Source of the DNA: Lycium barbarum
Taxonomy: Eukaryota; Streptophyta; Magnoliopsida; Solanales; Solanaceae
Assembly (NCBI RefSeq): GCF_019175385.1
Contig: NC_083339.1
Coordinates: forward strand, 114,127,601-114,191,600
DNA length: 64,000 nt
Direction of reading: 5' to 3'
In this document: positions 46,626-58,530 of the stretch, piece by piece
Layout: each line of letters starts with the position of its first letter
Numbering within the stretch: position 1 is the stretch's first letter
The notes under the pieces: generated by a model
Database searches by the model: none
Seen by the model: the letters and a program-made list of their open reading frames with translations, nothing else
Told to the model about the DNA's origin: nothing
Made by a program: the position numbers and the translations under genes

Positions 46626-49556
46626 GTTATGTGTGTAGTTCCCGTCGCCTCCACCGGCAGACTCAACGACATTCTGAACTTGTTCTCGGTGGAACCTCAA
46701 CGTCCTCGCTTCAACATTGTGGTTGTGCTTATCCCCACTATTCCTAGTCTATCTTTCAAAAATTAGTGTCAAATTAATTTTTCTACCTACAAACAACTTT
46801 GGCAGCGCAATTACCTTTGCATTCGAGATCTGATGCTTGACTAGCAACTTTCCATGGGGTAGGAGTTTGTGGACTGTCTTGTGAAAACCACAAATTTAAA
46901 ACCATCGAAATATCTCTCTTGTTAAAGAAAACTCTAAATTCTTGTTCCAATCTTCAACACAAAACAGAAAATTGAATGAGAAAATTAACCAACAACAGAG
47001 AAAACCACAATGACCACCATAGATTCTTTTAATTTTATGAATCAAAATGGTATATAAAGACAAAAAAGCAAAATCAATAAATAAGTTGGTCGAATTGTAG
47101 CCAAATGGGCATCTCATTCTCGATATAAACTTGTTAATTAGTTGAAATAGCTTTCTTCTAGTCATCACCGTCGCTCAATGGTCATGATCCATCGTGTTTT
47201 TCCCCAATGGTATTTTCGTCTAGCTTTTTGACTTAAAAAGGTTGAAGGGTAAATATTAAAGACCAGCAGATTGCAGGGTAAAAATTAAAGACCACCTCAA
47301 ATTAGGGGCATATCTGCCAATGACCCTTGCCCCTTTCCTTCTTTTGAATTGGCCGAGTCCAGCCCAACAAGGGACTGACCCGGCCCAATCCCTTAAACAT
47401 ATACATACATAGACATACCAAACATACTCTATTTCTTTTTTCTCTCAGGGTTTCGATGAAACTCTCACGATGATATTTTGATTGTGTCATGGCCGAGAAT
47501 GGCAAGAGCATTTATTGCTCTACTTCTCTCACCCAATTTCACCGTTTTTAACCCCAAACAGGGTATTAACTCCCTCTCTCTCTCTCTTTTCTTTTCCTGC
47601 AAGCATTTTAATGGTTTTTGTCTCATTGAGACCCAAAAGTTGCGATTTCTATTGGTTTATAATGGTTTTTGTCTCTTCTGTTTTATGGCGGAGTATCGGG
47701 TTGAGAAGGATAAGGAGCTTCCAATTTCATTCTCGACAAGGCTGCGCAAAAGAAAGGTAAATTTCTTCCCTTTTGTTTATTTTCAGTAATTCATGTGCTT
47801 ATTTGGTTTAATTATGTGTTAGTTCAGTTGTTAGTATGTTTAATAGCATGATTGGTAGATTAGTTTATTCATTAATAGGTTTTCATATGCCTGTTTAGCA
47901 TGATCCGTTAGGTTTAATTGTTGTGTGTTAGCTTAATGTTTACTTTAATTCTGATAGTATCAACTAGTCATTAAGTATGTTTAGTTTGGTAGTTTATATA
48001 TGTTTAGTGTTAATTCAGATTAAGTGTGAGTTTATATATCTTTAGTGTTAATTCAGATTAAGTGTGGTTCAATTAATCACTTGTAAGCATATCATTCATT
48101 TTAAAGTTAGTAGCATGATAAGCATAACTGCTGATTTAGATTAGCTTGATCATATGCATACCAAGTGTATATTTTCCTAGCTTGCCTCCCTTAATGTCTA
48201 GCCTAGGAGTATCCTATTTTAAGGTCTTTATATGATCGCATGTGTTTTATTTATGAAGAAACTGGCTCTGTTTGTTTGAATAGTCATATTCAGTGTCCAA
48301 TATAATGGTATGAGTTGTGAGATTTTTTTTTTTTTTTTTGAAATAGTAATCCTGCCTTCATTAGCATGTCATGATATAGTTGTGTTTGTCCTGTTTTACT
48401 CATGTGTTCACCTCAAAATGTTAACCTCATAAAACTGATCATTTAAAGCTTTATTATAAATCACCCTATAAGCCTGTTAATCTCTTTACTATAGAATATA
48501 TGTCTATGTTTAGCATGATTACCTTGTTTAGTCTAATTCTGGATCTGTCAACGCCTATATTAGCTTTAATGATCTTTGTTATGTGTTAATAGTGTAGTAT
48601 GGCTGTATTCAAGATCTATTTGGGGTTTATATGTGCATATATGGATTTGACTCTAAAAGTTGCTTATTTGACTTTTAGAATACTCAATGCCACAGTTTAT
48701 AAGTGTTCATATACTCTTGTTTACCTAATCCTATCATTAGTCTGTTTAGGGTACATTTAACCCCTTATTTGCTAAATGCTTAACTGTTTCACCCTCTTAA
48801 TGACTCATGAGAGTTTTTAACTTAATGAAGTTGTTCAATATATTTTCAAACTAGCTGTGAAAGTCCTACATGTAAAAGGGATCTGAGGTAGTGTCTTAAG
48901 ACTCTAACACGCTTGTTCTTACTTGTCTTCACCTAGTCTAGCATAGAAACTGCCTTAAGCTGCTTTATATTAAGTCTTAATCCTTTAATGAACACTCTCT
49001 AGTTGTTTTCTCATGTTGGATTTGACTTAGTGACCAGTAATGGTCTAAATTGTTAAGTTGCTCCAATGTGTTGCTTAATGTGATTTTGCATCTGTTGGGA
49101 TAGTCCATAACTCATTTGAAATGAAAGCATGTCTCTATGTATGAAAATGACCAGTTATGGCCTTTTGTGTCTAATGTCTTTTTTTCCTGATATCAGTCAA
49201 TGTATGCTAGCATGTATCCATATATGATCAAGTCATCCCATTTGATGGAAATTGAACCTGTCCTCTATGTATTTGTTTAAAAATTCAAAGGCTGGCATAA
49301 ACCCTCCTCTGTGAATTGAAATGGGACATGCTTGGCCCTATTTTTGCCTTATGAGACTTTATATGCATATCTTCAGGTTGAGTTGACCCTGTTGCATCTA
49401 AAAGTGTTTTTTTTTTAACCTTTCTTTGTTATCCTCCCCTTTACCTTCCTCTGTGTTAATATTCATGCTGATATACCTGAGATATACAAGGTATATATGG
49501 CTTGTATATACTCTGGTGTATATAAAGGCTATACCTTGTATATCATTGAGTTTAAC

Positions 49557-52500
49557 TGTTACACCCCGTAAGATTCTGTGCTATTTTAATTAAGACAAGA
49601 AATAATAAGTTAAGAAAGTTCAAGGAAAGTTAATCGAGTTAGTAAGAATATCGTTATATATATATGGTTGTCTTAAGTATCCCGAGGTGACATGGTAACC
49701 TAAAGGATTTGAAATCGCGTTATGAGTATGTATATGAGTGTGTATATGTATGTATAGGAGGTTACATGAGGTTGGAAGAGGATTAGAAGTTAAACGAAAT
49801 GAATCGGAACAACTTCAATAAAATCTCGGACCAGATTTTTAGCCCATATTGTTGGAGGCATATCTCCTTGTATATGAGGAGTTTTAAGGTGTTTCAAAAG
49901 CCTAAAATTAAGTTCATCGAGTCTAGTTTGCAACGCAACAAACCGCTCGTCAAAATGATATCGGGATAAGGAGATATGGACGATGCAAGTTGGGCTGAGT
50001 GGGGATTAAGACTTAAATATCCACAAATTTATCACTAGTGGCCGTGTGGGCCCCACTACCACATGGCAAAATCTGATTTTTGCCCATGCTTTAGTGGGGG
50101 AAACGTTCAAGACCATCTTGGGCAGCAAAATGGCCTACTTTGTTGACCAAAGTTGCATGCCACAACTCATTTTCCCAATTCCACAAATTGAACAAGAGAG
50201 AGAAGCTCTCATCTTCACCAAATAGAGAAAGAGAGCCACGGCCATGGCAGCTCCACCACCAAAAATGGCCAGCCTTCTATGTTCTTTCTTGTCATTAAAC
50301 CCCTAAAGTGTTCTACACCTTCACCATTATGTTTCAAGTGAAGAAGAAACCATAAACATGCCATTCATGCTCCTATAAGCTCACGGCCAGATTTGAGTTC
50401 TCCAAGTTGATTAAAAAAAAAAAAATTCTACAAGTGTTTCGACCCTTAGAAAGGTGCATAGCAACGTGAAAGTGGTCATTAGATAACAAGAACAAGTATT
50501 AGTTCAAGTCATCAAATTCTAGCCAAGTTGAGAAGTTAGATTGTTAAGGTAAGAATTGATCATCTTTTTACACATTTTTAGTAAGGATTTGGACGTGTTG
50601 TAAATGTGCAAATGTACATTTAATCCATGCAATTAGGTGTGTTGATGTTTGAGCGTGATAGTAGCCATGGAATTATAGGTGTTGATGATGAAGTATGGTT
50701 GTAACTTGGTGAACATGAATTGCATGCATGAGATTTCGAATGTTGGTGTTGGAATGTTGTTGAGCTGTAGGGACTGTTTTAGGACGAATTTGGATGTGTT
50801 GTGAATATGTAAATGTACATTGCATGTATGAAATTATGAATGTTGGTGTTGAAATATTGTTATAGCCGTAGGGGCTGTTTTGGGGGTGATTGGGGTATGT
50901 TGTGCATGTGTAAATGTGAATTACATGTGTGAAATTGTGTGTTGATGTTGAGACATTGTGGAACCCGTAGGGGGACTGTTTGGTGTGGAATAATGGACTG
51001 ATTTTATTTAATAATTATGGTTGTTGCTATCATAGATTGCATGGTAAAAAGAATGAAAAGAATTGGAAGGTTAAAGATGAAGTTGTGTTGATATGAACTT
51101 GTTATTTGTGGAATTGTGGCCGTGTAGTGGACTGTTTTGTGTGGAAGATAGTGAACTGATTTTACTTGGTATTTTGATGGTTGTTGTCATGAATTTTATG
51201 ATGAAAGTGAAGCTTAATGATTCAAGTTGAAATTGAAATGGTTTGTGGGCTGTTGTAAGAATAAATATGATGCTAAAACAGTTCCAATAATCGTATAAGT
51301 AATGTTGTAAACGTGTTGTTGTCGTTGTAGTTGAAGTTGGAAAACTGCGAATTGAAAATGGTAATGTTGTGTGTGCTGTTTGGCCGCCAATAGGGGACTG
51401 TTTTGAATGATGTACGGACTGTCCAAAGTTCCCTTAAGTCATGTTTAACCAAGTTCGGATTGATACTTGAAAGTATGATTAGCAATATTAGTTTGTAGTA
51501 CTAGTTGGTTTGAATACGAACGAAACGTCGTCTAAATGTTAGAAAGGGATTGTTAACGTTAAAATACATATTGAATTCCCTCATAGACTAATCGTAGCTC
51601 TTGATATCTTGATATAGGATAAGTACCATCGGGCAGCAAGTACAAGTTATAATACGACTAAACGCTAAAGGTATGTAAAGCCTATTCCTTCTTTTTCTTG
51701 ACATGTCCTAGACGTAAGTAAGAAATGATATGAACCTTGGGGTAAATTCTACTCTCTAGTTCCAAGCATGACTTATGATTCTATTCATTCCTTAATGTTA
51801 TTGTCACGAGCCTACGATATGATTGACTAACAAATGATGTATGGAAATTCCTACTCTTAAAGAATTGCATAATTAGAGTCATATTTGACTTTCAAAATCC
51901 ATGTCATGTTAGATTGATACAAGTATATGAATCTTGAAACGTTCCTTGCTATGGTTTGTAATAAGATTTAGAAAGAACTGAATATGATTATTAGCCCGAC
52001 ACTTGAAAGCTGATTAGTTACTTATCTATTGAGTCTCCAAAGATGATTTGCATGTATGTGGTTGCTTATTATTCTACTCGTGCTTACCGTTACATCCTTC
52101 ACTGAGTCCCGGGCCAGGACACGTTTTCGTGCGCATATTTATTACATTATTCACCGAGTCCCTCACTAGAGGGCCGGAACACGTTATATATATATGATGA
52201 TATGATGATATGATATGATGATATGATGATATGATGATATGATGACATGATGATATGGGGATGGCGGCCAGGAGGGCATATGTTCATTATTCACCGAGTC
52301 CCTCACTAGAGGGTCGGGACACGTATATGTATATATTTATGATGCTATGATTGTAATTACCGAGTCCCTCACTAAAGGACCGGGACACGTTATATATGTT
52401 ATATACAGAATGATTATTCAGCTTTGATTACAAAACTCTATATTGATATTGATATGAGAACGATACCGATGAAATATGTTCAAAGGTAAGTTTTATGAAA

Positions 52501-52911
52501 TTCTGTTTGTTGCATTGGGTCCTACACACCTTGTCTCAATATGAGTCTATTACTATATTTCATGCTTTACATGCTCAGTACATATTCCGTACTGACCCCC
52601 TTTCTTCGGAGGGCTGCGTTCATGCCCGCAGGTACAGACGCTCGTTTCGGAGATCCACCAGCCTGGGATATCTATTCAGCTACTTTGGAGTGCTTCTTTG
52701 TTCCAGAGCCTAGCTTGTGGTATAACTCCATTTTGTTGTATATGTATGTGTTTATTCGGGGTACGGCGGGGCCCTGTCCCGTCATATGACACTGTCATTA
52801 CTCTTAGAGGTCTGTGGACATTTGTGTGGGTCTGTATATAGTTGTTGTTGCGTTGTATGAATACGACTTATGTTTGGGGCGTACCCCTTCGTAATGGCAG
52901 CCTTGTCGGCT

Positions 52912-52979
<68 letters not shown>

Positions 52980-53223
52980 TGGGATGTTACGTGTAGTGGC
53001 AGCCTTGTCGGCTTGCGTAGATATATATATGTTGTTGTTGAAGATCGTAACTCCTCAGGAGACAGGTGCCTACGACATACAGAATTGTGACAGCTTTAAA
53101 ATAACGTCCTGCCTTTTATACAAATAAGTTCATAATATGCTGGTTATAAAAGATTATAGTTAACAGGGAATATGAGTGTCCAACTCGGGCACTAGTCACG
53201 GCCTACGGGGTTGGGTCGTGACA
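49557..53223 (+). mobile_element. Solo LTR (3,667 bp) of a Tekay/Del-like gypsy element
   Basis: It begins TGTTACACCCCGTAAGATTC and ends GGGTTGGGTCGTGACA. The 5-bp duplication TTAAC flanks it at 49,552-49,556 and 53,224-53,228. It has no internal coding region. The beginning and end formulas (TGT..AC.CCC and GGGTCGTGACA) match those of the 3-kb LTR at 58,531-61,607, so both belong to the same broad group. It contains repeated CACCGAGTCCCTCACTAGAG blocks near 52,100-52,390, an ATATGATG microsatellite (52,190-52,258) and an (AT)n run (52,915-52,976). Confidence 0.85.
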
Positions 53224-54260
53224 TTAACTTATGAATTTTGTCTTGCATACTCAGTGGTGAGGCTTTGGGGCTAATCTTCCTGTGTATTTATCCTATTGGG
53301 CCTATCCTATCTGATTCTAGCATTAGGCTTCATTTCCTTCATCACTTTGTGTTTTGGGCCTGTTTTCTTAAATTACTTTGTTGTTTTTTCTTTACGGCTT
53401 CATTCTTGTGTTATTTTTCTTTGTTAAACGCAATGCATATGCCTGGTATATGTATTATGTATATATACTTATATATGATGGTGCCTTATCTTTTAAGTTC
53501 TCTGTTAATTAATTTGCTAAGCATAGATGCCCTCTAACCACTATTCCCTTTTTCCCCTCTTTGTTTGCATGGGACCTTGACGTGGGCCACTTGGGCCGTC
53601 TCTTCTATTGAACCTGTTCGACCAGAGGCCCGACTCCTTTGTTTAATCGAGTCCGGATAAAATAAATAATATGAAGGCTCAACCATAGGTGAATATGGCA
53701 ACTGGTGGGCTTAGGTAGGCCCACCAGCCTAACTCTTCTCCTTTCGATTTATACGTATATATTTATTTGCTATTGTATAATTGTTGTATATGTAAACAAT
53801 ATTGTAATGAATATTGAAACCCAAATGCGTTAGGAATCTAGGAGAACTCGCGTAGAGTCTAAATGTTTTTTCTCATACAGTTGTTTTTCAAAGAATATCA
53901 CGGCTTATGTTTAATTATTGCATGTAAATTGGAAAAATTGAACTTTATAAAAATATTTCAAGTGTCAAACGATTGAATCACTGATGTATATAAGTATGAA
54001 TGGATTGGACCAATTGGATTAAATTATTTTGGGCTAAAACCCCTTTACAAAACTGAATGAAACGGACTGCTTTTTGGACAATGAAATCTGGAATTAAATG
54101 ATTCTTGAGTTTTATTTGTAAATTTAAAAACTTGGGCTCAAGACCAAATAGATTTTGGGAAAGATACAAGTGTAGATATGGATTTGCAACTATGTTAAAC
54201 TTAAGGCATTTTCAAAACTTTTTTGGGCCAAGGCCCAAAACTTAAGGCATAAAAATAAGA

Positions 54261-54381
54261 CAAGTGAGGGATGGCTCAGTGGTTAAGCACCTCCACCCAC
54301 GACCGGTAGGTCCTGGGTTCGAGTCACAGTGGAGGGGAAGTGTGGAAACACTATAAATCCTCCTAAATGGGAGGGGAAAAA
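54261..54381 (+). mobile_element. tRNA-derived SINE with 17-bp target duplication
   Basis: The head has box A-like TGGCTCAGTGGTTAAGC and box B-like GGTTCGAGTC, followed by a GGAAGTGTGGAAACAC body and a short A tail. The flanks AAGGCATAAAAATAAGA are identical at 54,244-54,260 and 54,382-54,398. The head does not fold as a complete tRNA. Confidence 0.88.
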
Positions 54382-54675
54382 AAGGCATAAAAATAAGAGG
54401 AAATACACTCGAACCTACGTTTGAAGTGAGATGGCTTTGGTATATAGTATGGTTGACCCAACCAGCTAAAAATGGAATAAGAAATAAATAAAGTCTTTTC
54501 TCTATTCATACTTATATAAAATCTATCATATTATTTCAAAGGGAGATATATTCCATTTATTTTCCTATGTATACATATGTATATTTATATAGACAAAATC
54601 ATGACATTAGGACCAAATTAGTAGGAACTCTACTTAAGAGAAACATTTTAGTGTGTTTTGGTCCGGAGATGAAAG

Positions 54676-54863
54676 NNNNNNNNNNNNNNNNNNNNNNNNN
54701 NNNNNNNNNNNNNNNNNNNNNNNNNNNNNNNNNNNNNNNNNNNNNNNNNNNNNNNNNNNNNNNNNNNNNNNNNNNNNNNNNNNNNNNNNNNNNNNNNNNN
54801 NNNNNNNNNNNNNNNNNNNNNNNNNNNNNNNNNNNNNNNNNNNNNNNNNNNNNNNNNNNNNNN
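54676..54863. other. Assembly gap (188 N)
   Basis: A run of N in the long-LTR sequence, 128 bp before the hairpin-LTR element. Open frames crossing it are meaningless. Confidence 1.
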
Positions 54864-54990
54864 CGGATGATTTCCGCCTTTCTAACAATTTTTGAAAGAA
54901 ATAATAGGAAATGACATTTTTTTGCAAGAAAGAAAACATTTTAGCACATAACCACAATTAATCACACATTGAAACTCGTAGGTCAAACGT

Positions 54991-55277
54991 TGTCACGACC
55001 CGTTTTACTAGGACGTGCGGGCACTTATCGTTCCCACCGCGATAGGCGAACCCTTATCCCAATCTAACCAATTGAAGTAAAGGTGGAAGAAATAAATATA
55101 GAATAAGTCTCAAATCATCCATATAGAAGTAAAACATATGTCTATATGGATGATTTGAGACTTATTCTGTATTTATTTCTTCCGCCTTTACTTCAATTGG
55201 TTATATTGGGATAAGGGTTCGCCTATCACGGTGGGAACGATAGGTTCCTGCACGTTCTAGTAAAATGGGTCGTGACA
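54991..55277. repeat. Perfectly placed 136-bp inverted repeat with 15-nt loop beside the primer-binding site
   Basis: The left arm (54,991-55,126) starts TGTCACGACCCGTTTTACTA; the right arm (55,142-55,277) ends AGTAAAATGGGTCGTGACA. Both correspond to the last 136 bp of the LTR ending at 61,607. The arms differ from each other at a handful of positions. The normal 3-kb 5' LTR is absent. Confidence 0.9.
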
Positions 55278-55280
55278 AGT

Positions 55281-55292
55281 TGGTATCAGAGC
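55281..55292 (+). other. Primer-binding site (initiator Met-tRNA)
   Basis: TGGTATCAGAGC, an exact match to the plant initiator Met-tRNA primer site, three bases after the LTR-end CA. Confidence 0.92.
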
Positions 55293-56399
55293 CCTAGGTT
55301 ACTCAATCTAAAATACAAGAGCGTGTCTAGTAGAATCTTGTGGATCGGTACGATGAGCTCCGTACTTATCTGCGAAAGGCTATAAGACATTTAGAAAACT
55401 TTAAATTCTTTCATTCCCTCATGCGACGTTATTCAAATTGGTATCTGGACCTTCTTATCTTGATCATCCTCAGAAGTTGAAAATCTGTCCTTAAATTCTT
55501 ACGCAAATGGTTAATCTATGACGTGTCGTGGAATGGTACGAGATATGTTATGCTGATTCGGACGCGTGATTCAGTTCATTCACAGTTATAGCCTGAGGTT
55601 TCGGTTGGGTGGAGTCTCGACTAGACTCGGTTGCTGTGTGGATTCGCGATTAGACTCGTTTATTGTGGAAGTTCGTGAGAAATTGAAACTAAGGCATCGG
55701 GGGTTGACTTGGTTAACGAGGCTTTCGTTGGGAATTCTGAGGCAACGAATGCGTTCCTAGCGTATTTTTGTATGGGTCTGCGTATGTGGTTGGTGAGCAG
55801 ATGGCCTCGGGAATGGCTCGGGATTTCGATTGAGACTTAAAAAAATTGGAGAAATTCTGGTACTTGGTGCCCGATATGGCGTCACCAGTGCCATCCCAGC
55901 GGCACTGTTGTTGCGGTGTGTTGGCCGCTTGAATATTGGCAGACCGCTATGTCGGCCTAATGGGCGCTGTAACGGCGCCGCTGTTGCGGCACCATTACCG
56001 CCGTGACGGTAACGAGCCTGTTATTTTATTATATGTGATTTGATTGTTCGATTATGTGATCGGTTTGACTTTAGCTTCGTCGAGGCTTTATGATGGTGCG
56101 CGTGACACTGGTGAAACCAATGACGGGTTGACAATTCAGCAACGGTAGAATGTTAGACTTCGGTATGTGAGAACAAGCGCACGTTCGGGGATGACCATCA
56201 AATGTGGACATCGTTTTGTGATCGCGTGTAATAGAGGAAAGACATTGACAATAAGGAGATGAAGAATCAAGTGGATTTGAGCGTTTGTTGGTTAATGGTG
56301 ATAAAGGTGATTTGAAATGAAATACGGGAACTTAAGGATTACAATGAGGCATCTTTTGATCGGGTTCAGGAGATTAAAGTTCGTAAGACTTGAGGTGAT

Positions 56400-58420
56400 G
56401 ATGTATACTTTGATCCGATCACTCGCCCTATTTCTATTCCGCCATATCGGATGGCACCGGTCGAGTTGAGGGAGCTTAAGAAGCAATTACAGGATTTATG
56501 AGCAAAGGGTTCTTTAGATCGAGTGTCTCCCCTTGGGGTGCTCCGGTGTTGTTTGCGAAGAAGAAAGATGGATCCATGAGGATATTAGTAATACTGTTGT
56601 GTGATACGCCGGATTTAGAGAGCGTTCAATTCAGAGTGGTAAGCGTTAAGGAAACGCTAATGTGCAGAGTATATGGTATGATCCTATCTTCAGGACTAAT
56701 TCGGCTAGTTTGCAAGATTTATGATTATGTGGTATTCTATGGAGTGGATACGAGGATTGATTATGATATCGATGATCGTGAAGTCATTAGAAATTGGGAA
56801 ATTGACGAGTCAAGAAAGGTATAATTGAATGTGAATTAGTAAGAAGAAGTTACATCCTCAGAATTTCTTGGGCCAGTATGGATTGTGGTGTCGTTTTCTT
56901 GCACATTCCAGTTGAGATGTGATTGTTGCGTGAGCGTAAGAAGGAAATCTACAGTGAATGAGTTAACGTGCTTTAAGAGAAAGGATTGTGGAATTCCTAT
57001 CGTGTGAGGCTAGAGATATATTTTACGGGGAGGGACCTTACTCGTGGTAATACAAGATGGTTGCAAGTAATATTGACTGGACAGTTTGGGTAAGCCCTTG
57101 GGTTAACAAGGCAGTTGTAAGATCGGATACTTTCGAAGAATTTATGGGTATATCGAGGTGATACAATAAGAGGCTCAATGTTATATAATTATTATAGGAG
57201 ACTTCAGGTTTTGCGTCGAAAAGTTCAGAGTTGTATCGGTTTTGCGCATCGGGTAAAGGTGGAAAAACATGGAGATTTAAACCATAAGGTATAGTTCGTC
57301 AGTACTGAGTTGACAGCTTGGATAGGACTCAACTTGTGGAATCAAGGGTGACAGTCAGGATTTGTTATGCATGGTATGACTGTGATTCGTTTCGAAATTC
57401 GGAGTCAGTTCACATGACTATTGGTGATATTCGAGAGTTGTGCATTCATTCAGGGTCAGCGTTGTTCGAGTTAAGCTTAAAGGTCTATGATTATCCTTCA
57501 AGAAGATATCTAAGGATCTGAAGCGTTTCGACTCAGATTTGAGGTATGACAGTTTTACCAAGCTTTGTCAGGGTTTTCTATTGAATTTGATAATACTTTC
57601 TGAGAACAGTTATTTGGACAGAATAATGGTATACAATGAACTTAGTACGGATTTGAGGAGGAATTGTTGTGCAAGAGGTCTTTATAGTGATCAGTTGGGT
57701 TCCGACGGACTTTGCTCGGCGAGTTTAAAAAGACTTGGAACTAGCTAACTTAGCTGTCAATAAGATCAGTTCTGATAGAATTGTGTAGAGAACTCAGATG
57801 AATCAAGGATTCTTCCGGCGAGAGTAAGTCATTGTATCAAGTTTGTGATGTGTGTGTTCAGGTGTTCTAAGAAATTGCGGTGCAGGAAATGGCTTTAGCG
57901 AGTGCGAAGGAAAGGTTAATGAGATAAGAATATCTTCCCGGTTCAGAATGGGCTATGGTTTATGTCATGTTTCAAAGGATTGCATTGGTTTGGGAAAGTG
58001 TTTGTGGGGCCTAATGATCGCGTTCAGAGTTGTGATTTTATCAAATCAGAGGATTTGACCAAAATCAATTCGTTTATTTGAGGATCAGTTGCGAGGGAAA
58101 TTTGAATATGGAGATATAAGAATTGGAGCTTGAGCTAAGTTAGAGAGTTGTGTCTGGTAGACTGAACTATCAGGTCTGAGTGTTACACCCGACAAGGGTA
58201 TAATATGATGTGGGAAGGAGGTCCAGTTAGCCCGAGGTGTGTTGGCCTATTTGAGACTATTCGTTGTATCGATCCTATGTGTTATGAGTTATTTGTTCAC
58301 CAGGTTGGTCAGGTGTTCATCCGGTCCTCCATGTCTCTATGTTGAAGAAGTGCCATTCTGATGGTTTCTATATCATTCGTTGGGATTCAATTTTGTTCGA
58401 GGAGAATCTTTCCTATTAGG
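56400..58420 (+). pseudogene. Decayed gypsy pol fragments
   Basis: Near 56,420-56,590 short pieces read DPITRPISIPPYRMAPVELR and [20 protein letters not shown], the start of a gypsy reverse transcriptase, with a stop and a frame change between them. At about 58,315-58,420 remnants of the integrase C-terminal region survive (SMLKKCHSDGFYIIRWDS), a pattern usual in Tekay-type chromoviruses. Between these no continuous frame exists. Short open frames in this interval have no other recognisable content. Confidence 0.7.
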
Positions 58421-58530
58421 AGAAGTCCGATATGTGTTCGAGAGACCCCCCAGTTTTTGTGGGCTCAGGCATCTTTCCTCGTTCCCTTCCTTGTCGCTCG
58501 AGGACGAGCGATTGTTTAATTGATATCTGA

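Larger units (their letters stand above)
44674..47332. mobile_element. Terminal-inverted-repeat element (about 2.66 kb) carrying a tRNA gene and a minisatellite
   Basis: The left end GGGGCAAAAAATTGCACGG and, on the other strand, the right end GGGGCAAGGGTCATTGGCAG open an imperfect inverted repeat of 60 bp or more that shares GGTCTTTAGTTTTGGCCCT / GGTCTTTAATTTTTACCCT blocks. I found no transposase. I could not confirm a target duplication, so the exact limits and class (MULE-like foldback is the best guess) are uncertain. Inside are a tRNA-Ala gene, a 42-bp tandem array and a possible coding fragment at 46,640-46,760. Confidence 0.5.

Noticed and set aside
47478..47789. Overlapping 92-103 aa frames in the long LTR
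   Set aside because: No homology that I recognise; composition fits a CT-rich LTR leader. I saw no continuation after the possible donor near 47,757.
52842..53127. Tyr/Ile repeat peptide frames
   Set aside because: They are translations of the (AT)n microsatellite in the solo LTR.
54263..54335. Functional tRNA gene
   Set aside because: Box A- and box B-like motifs are present but the stems do not pair as a cloverleaf, and an A tail and 17-bp duplications show a SINE.
54567..54957. Open frames across 54,676-54,863
   Set aside because: They are made of N from an assembly gap.
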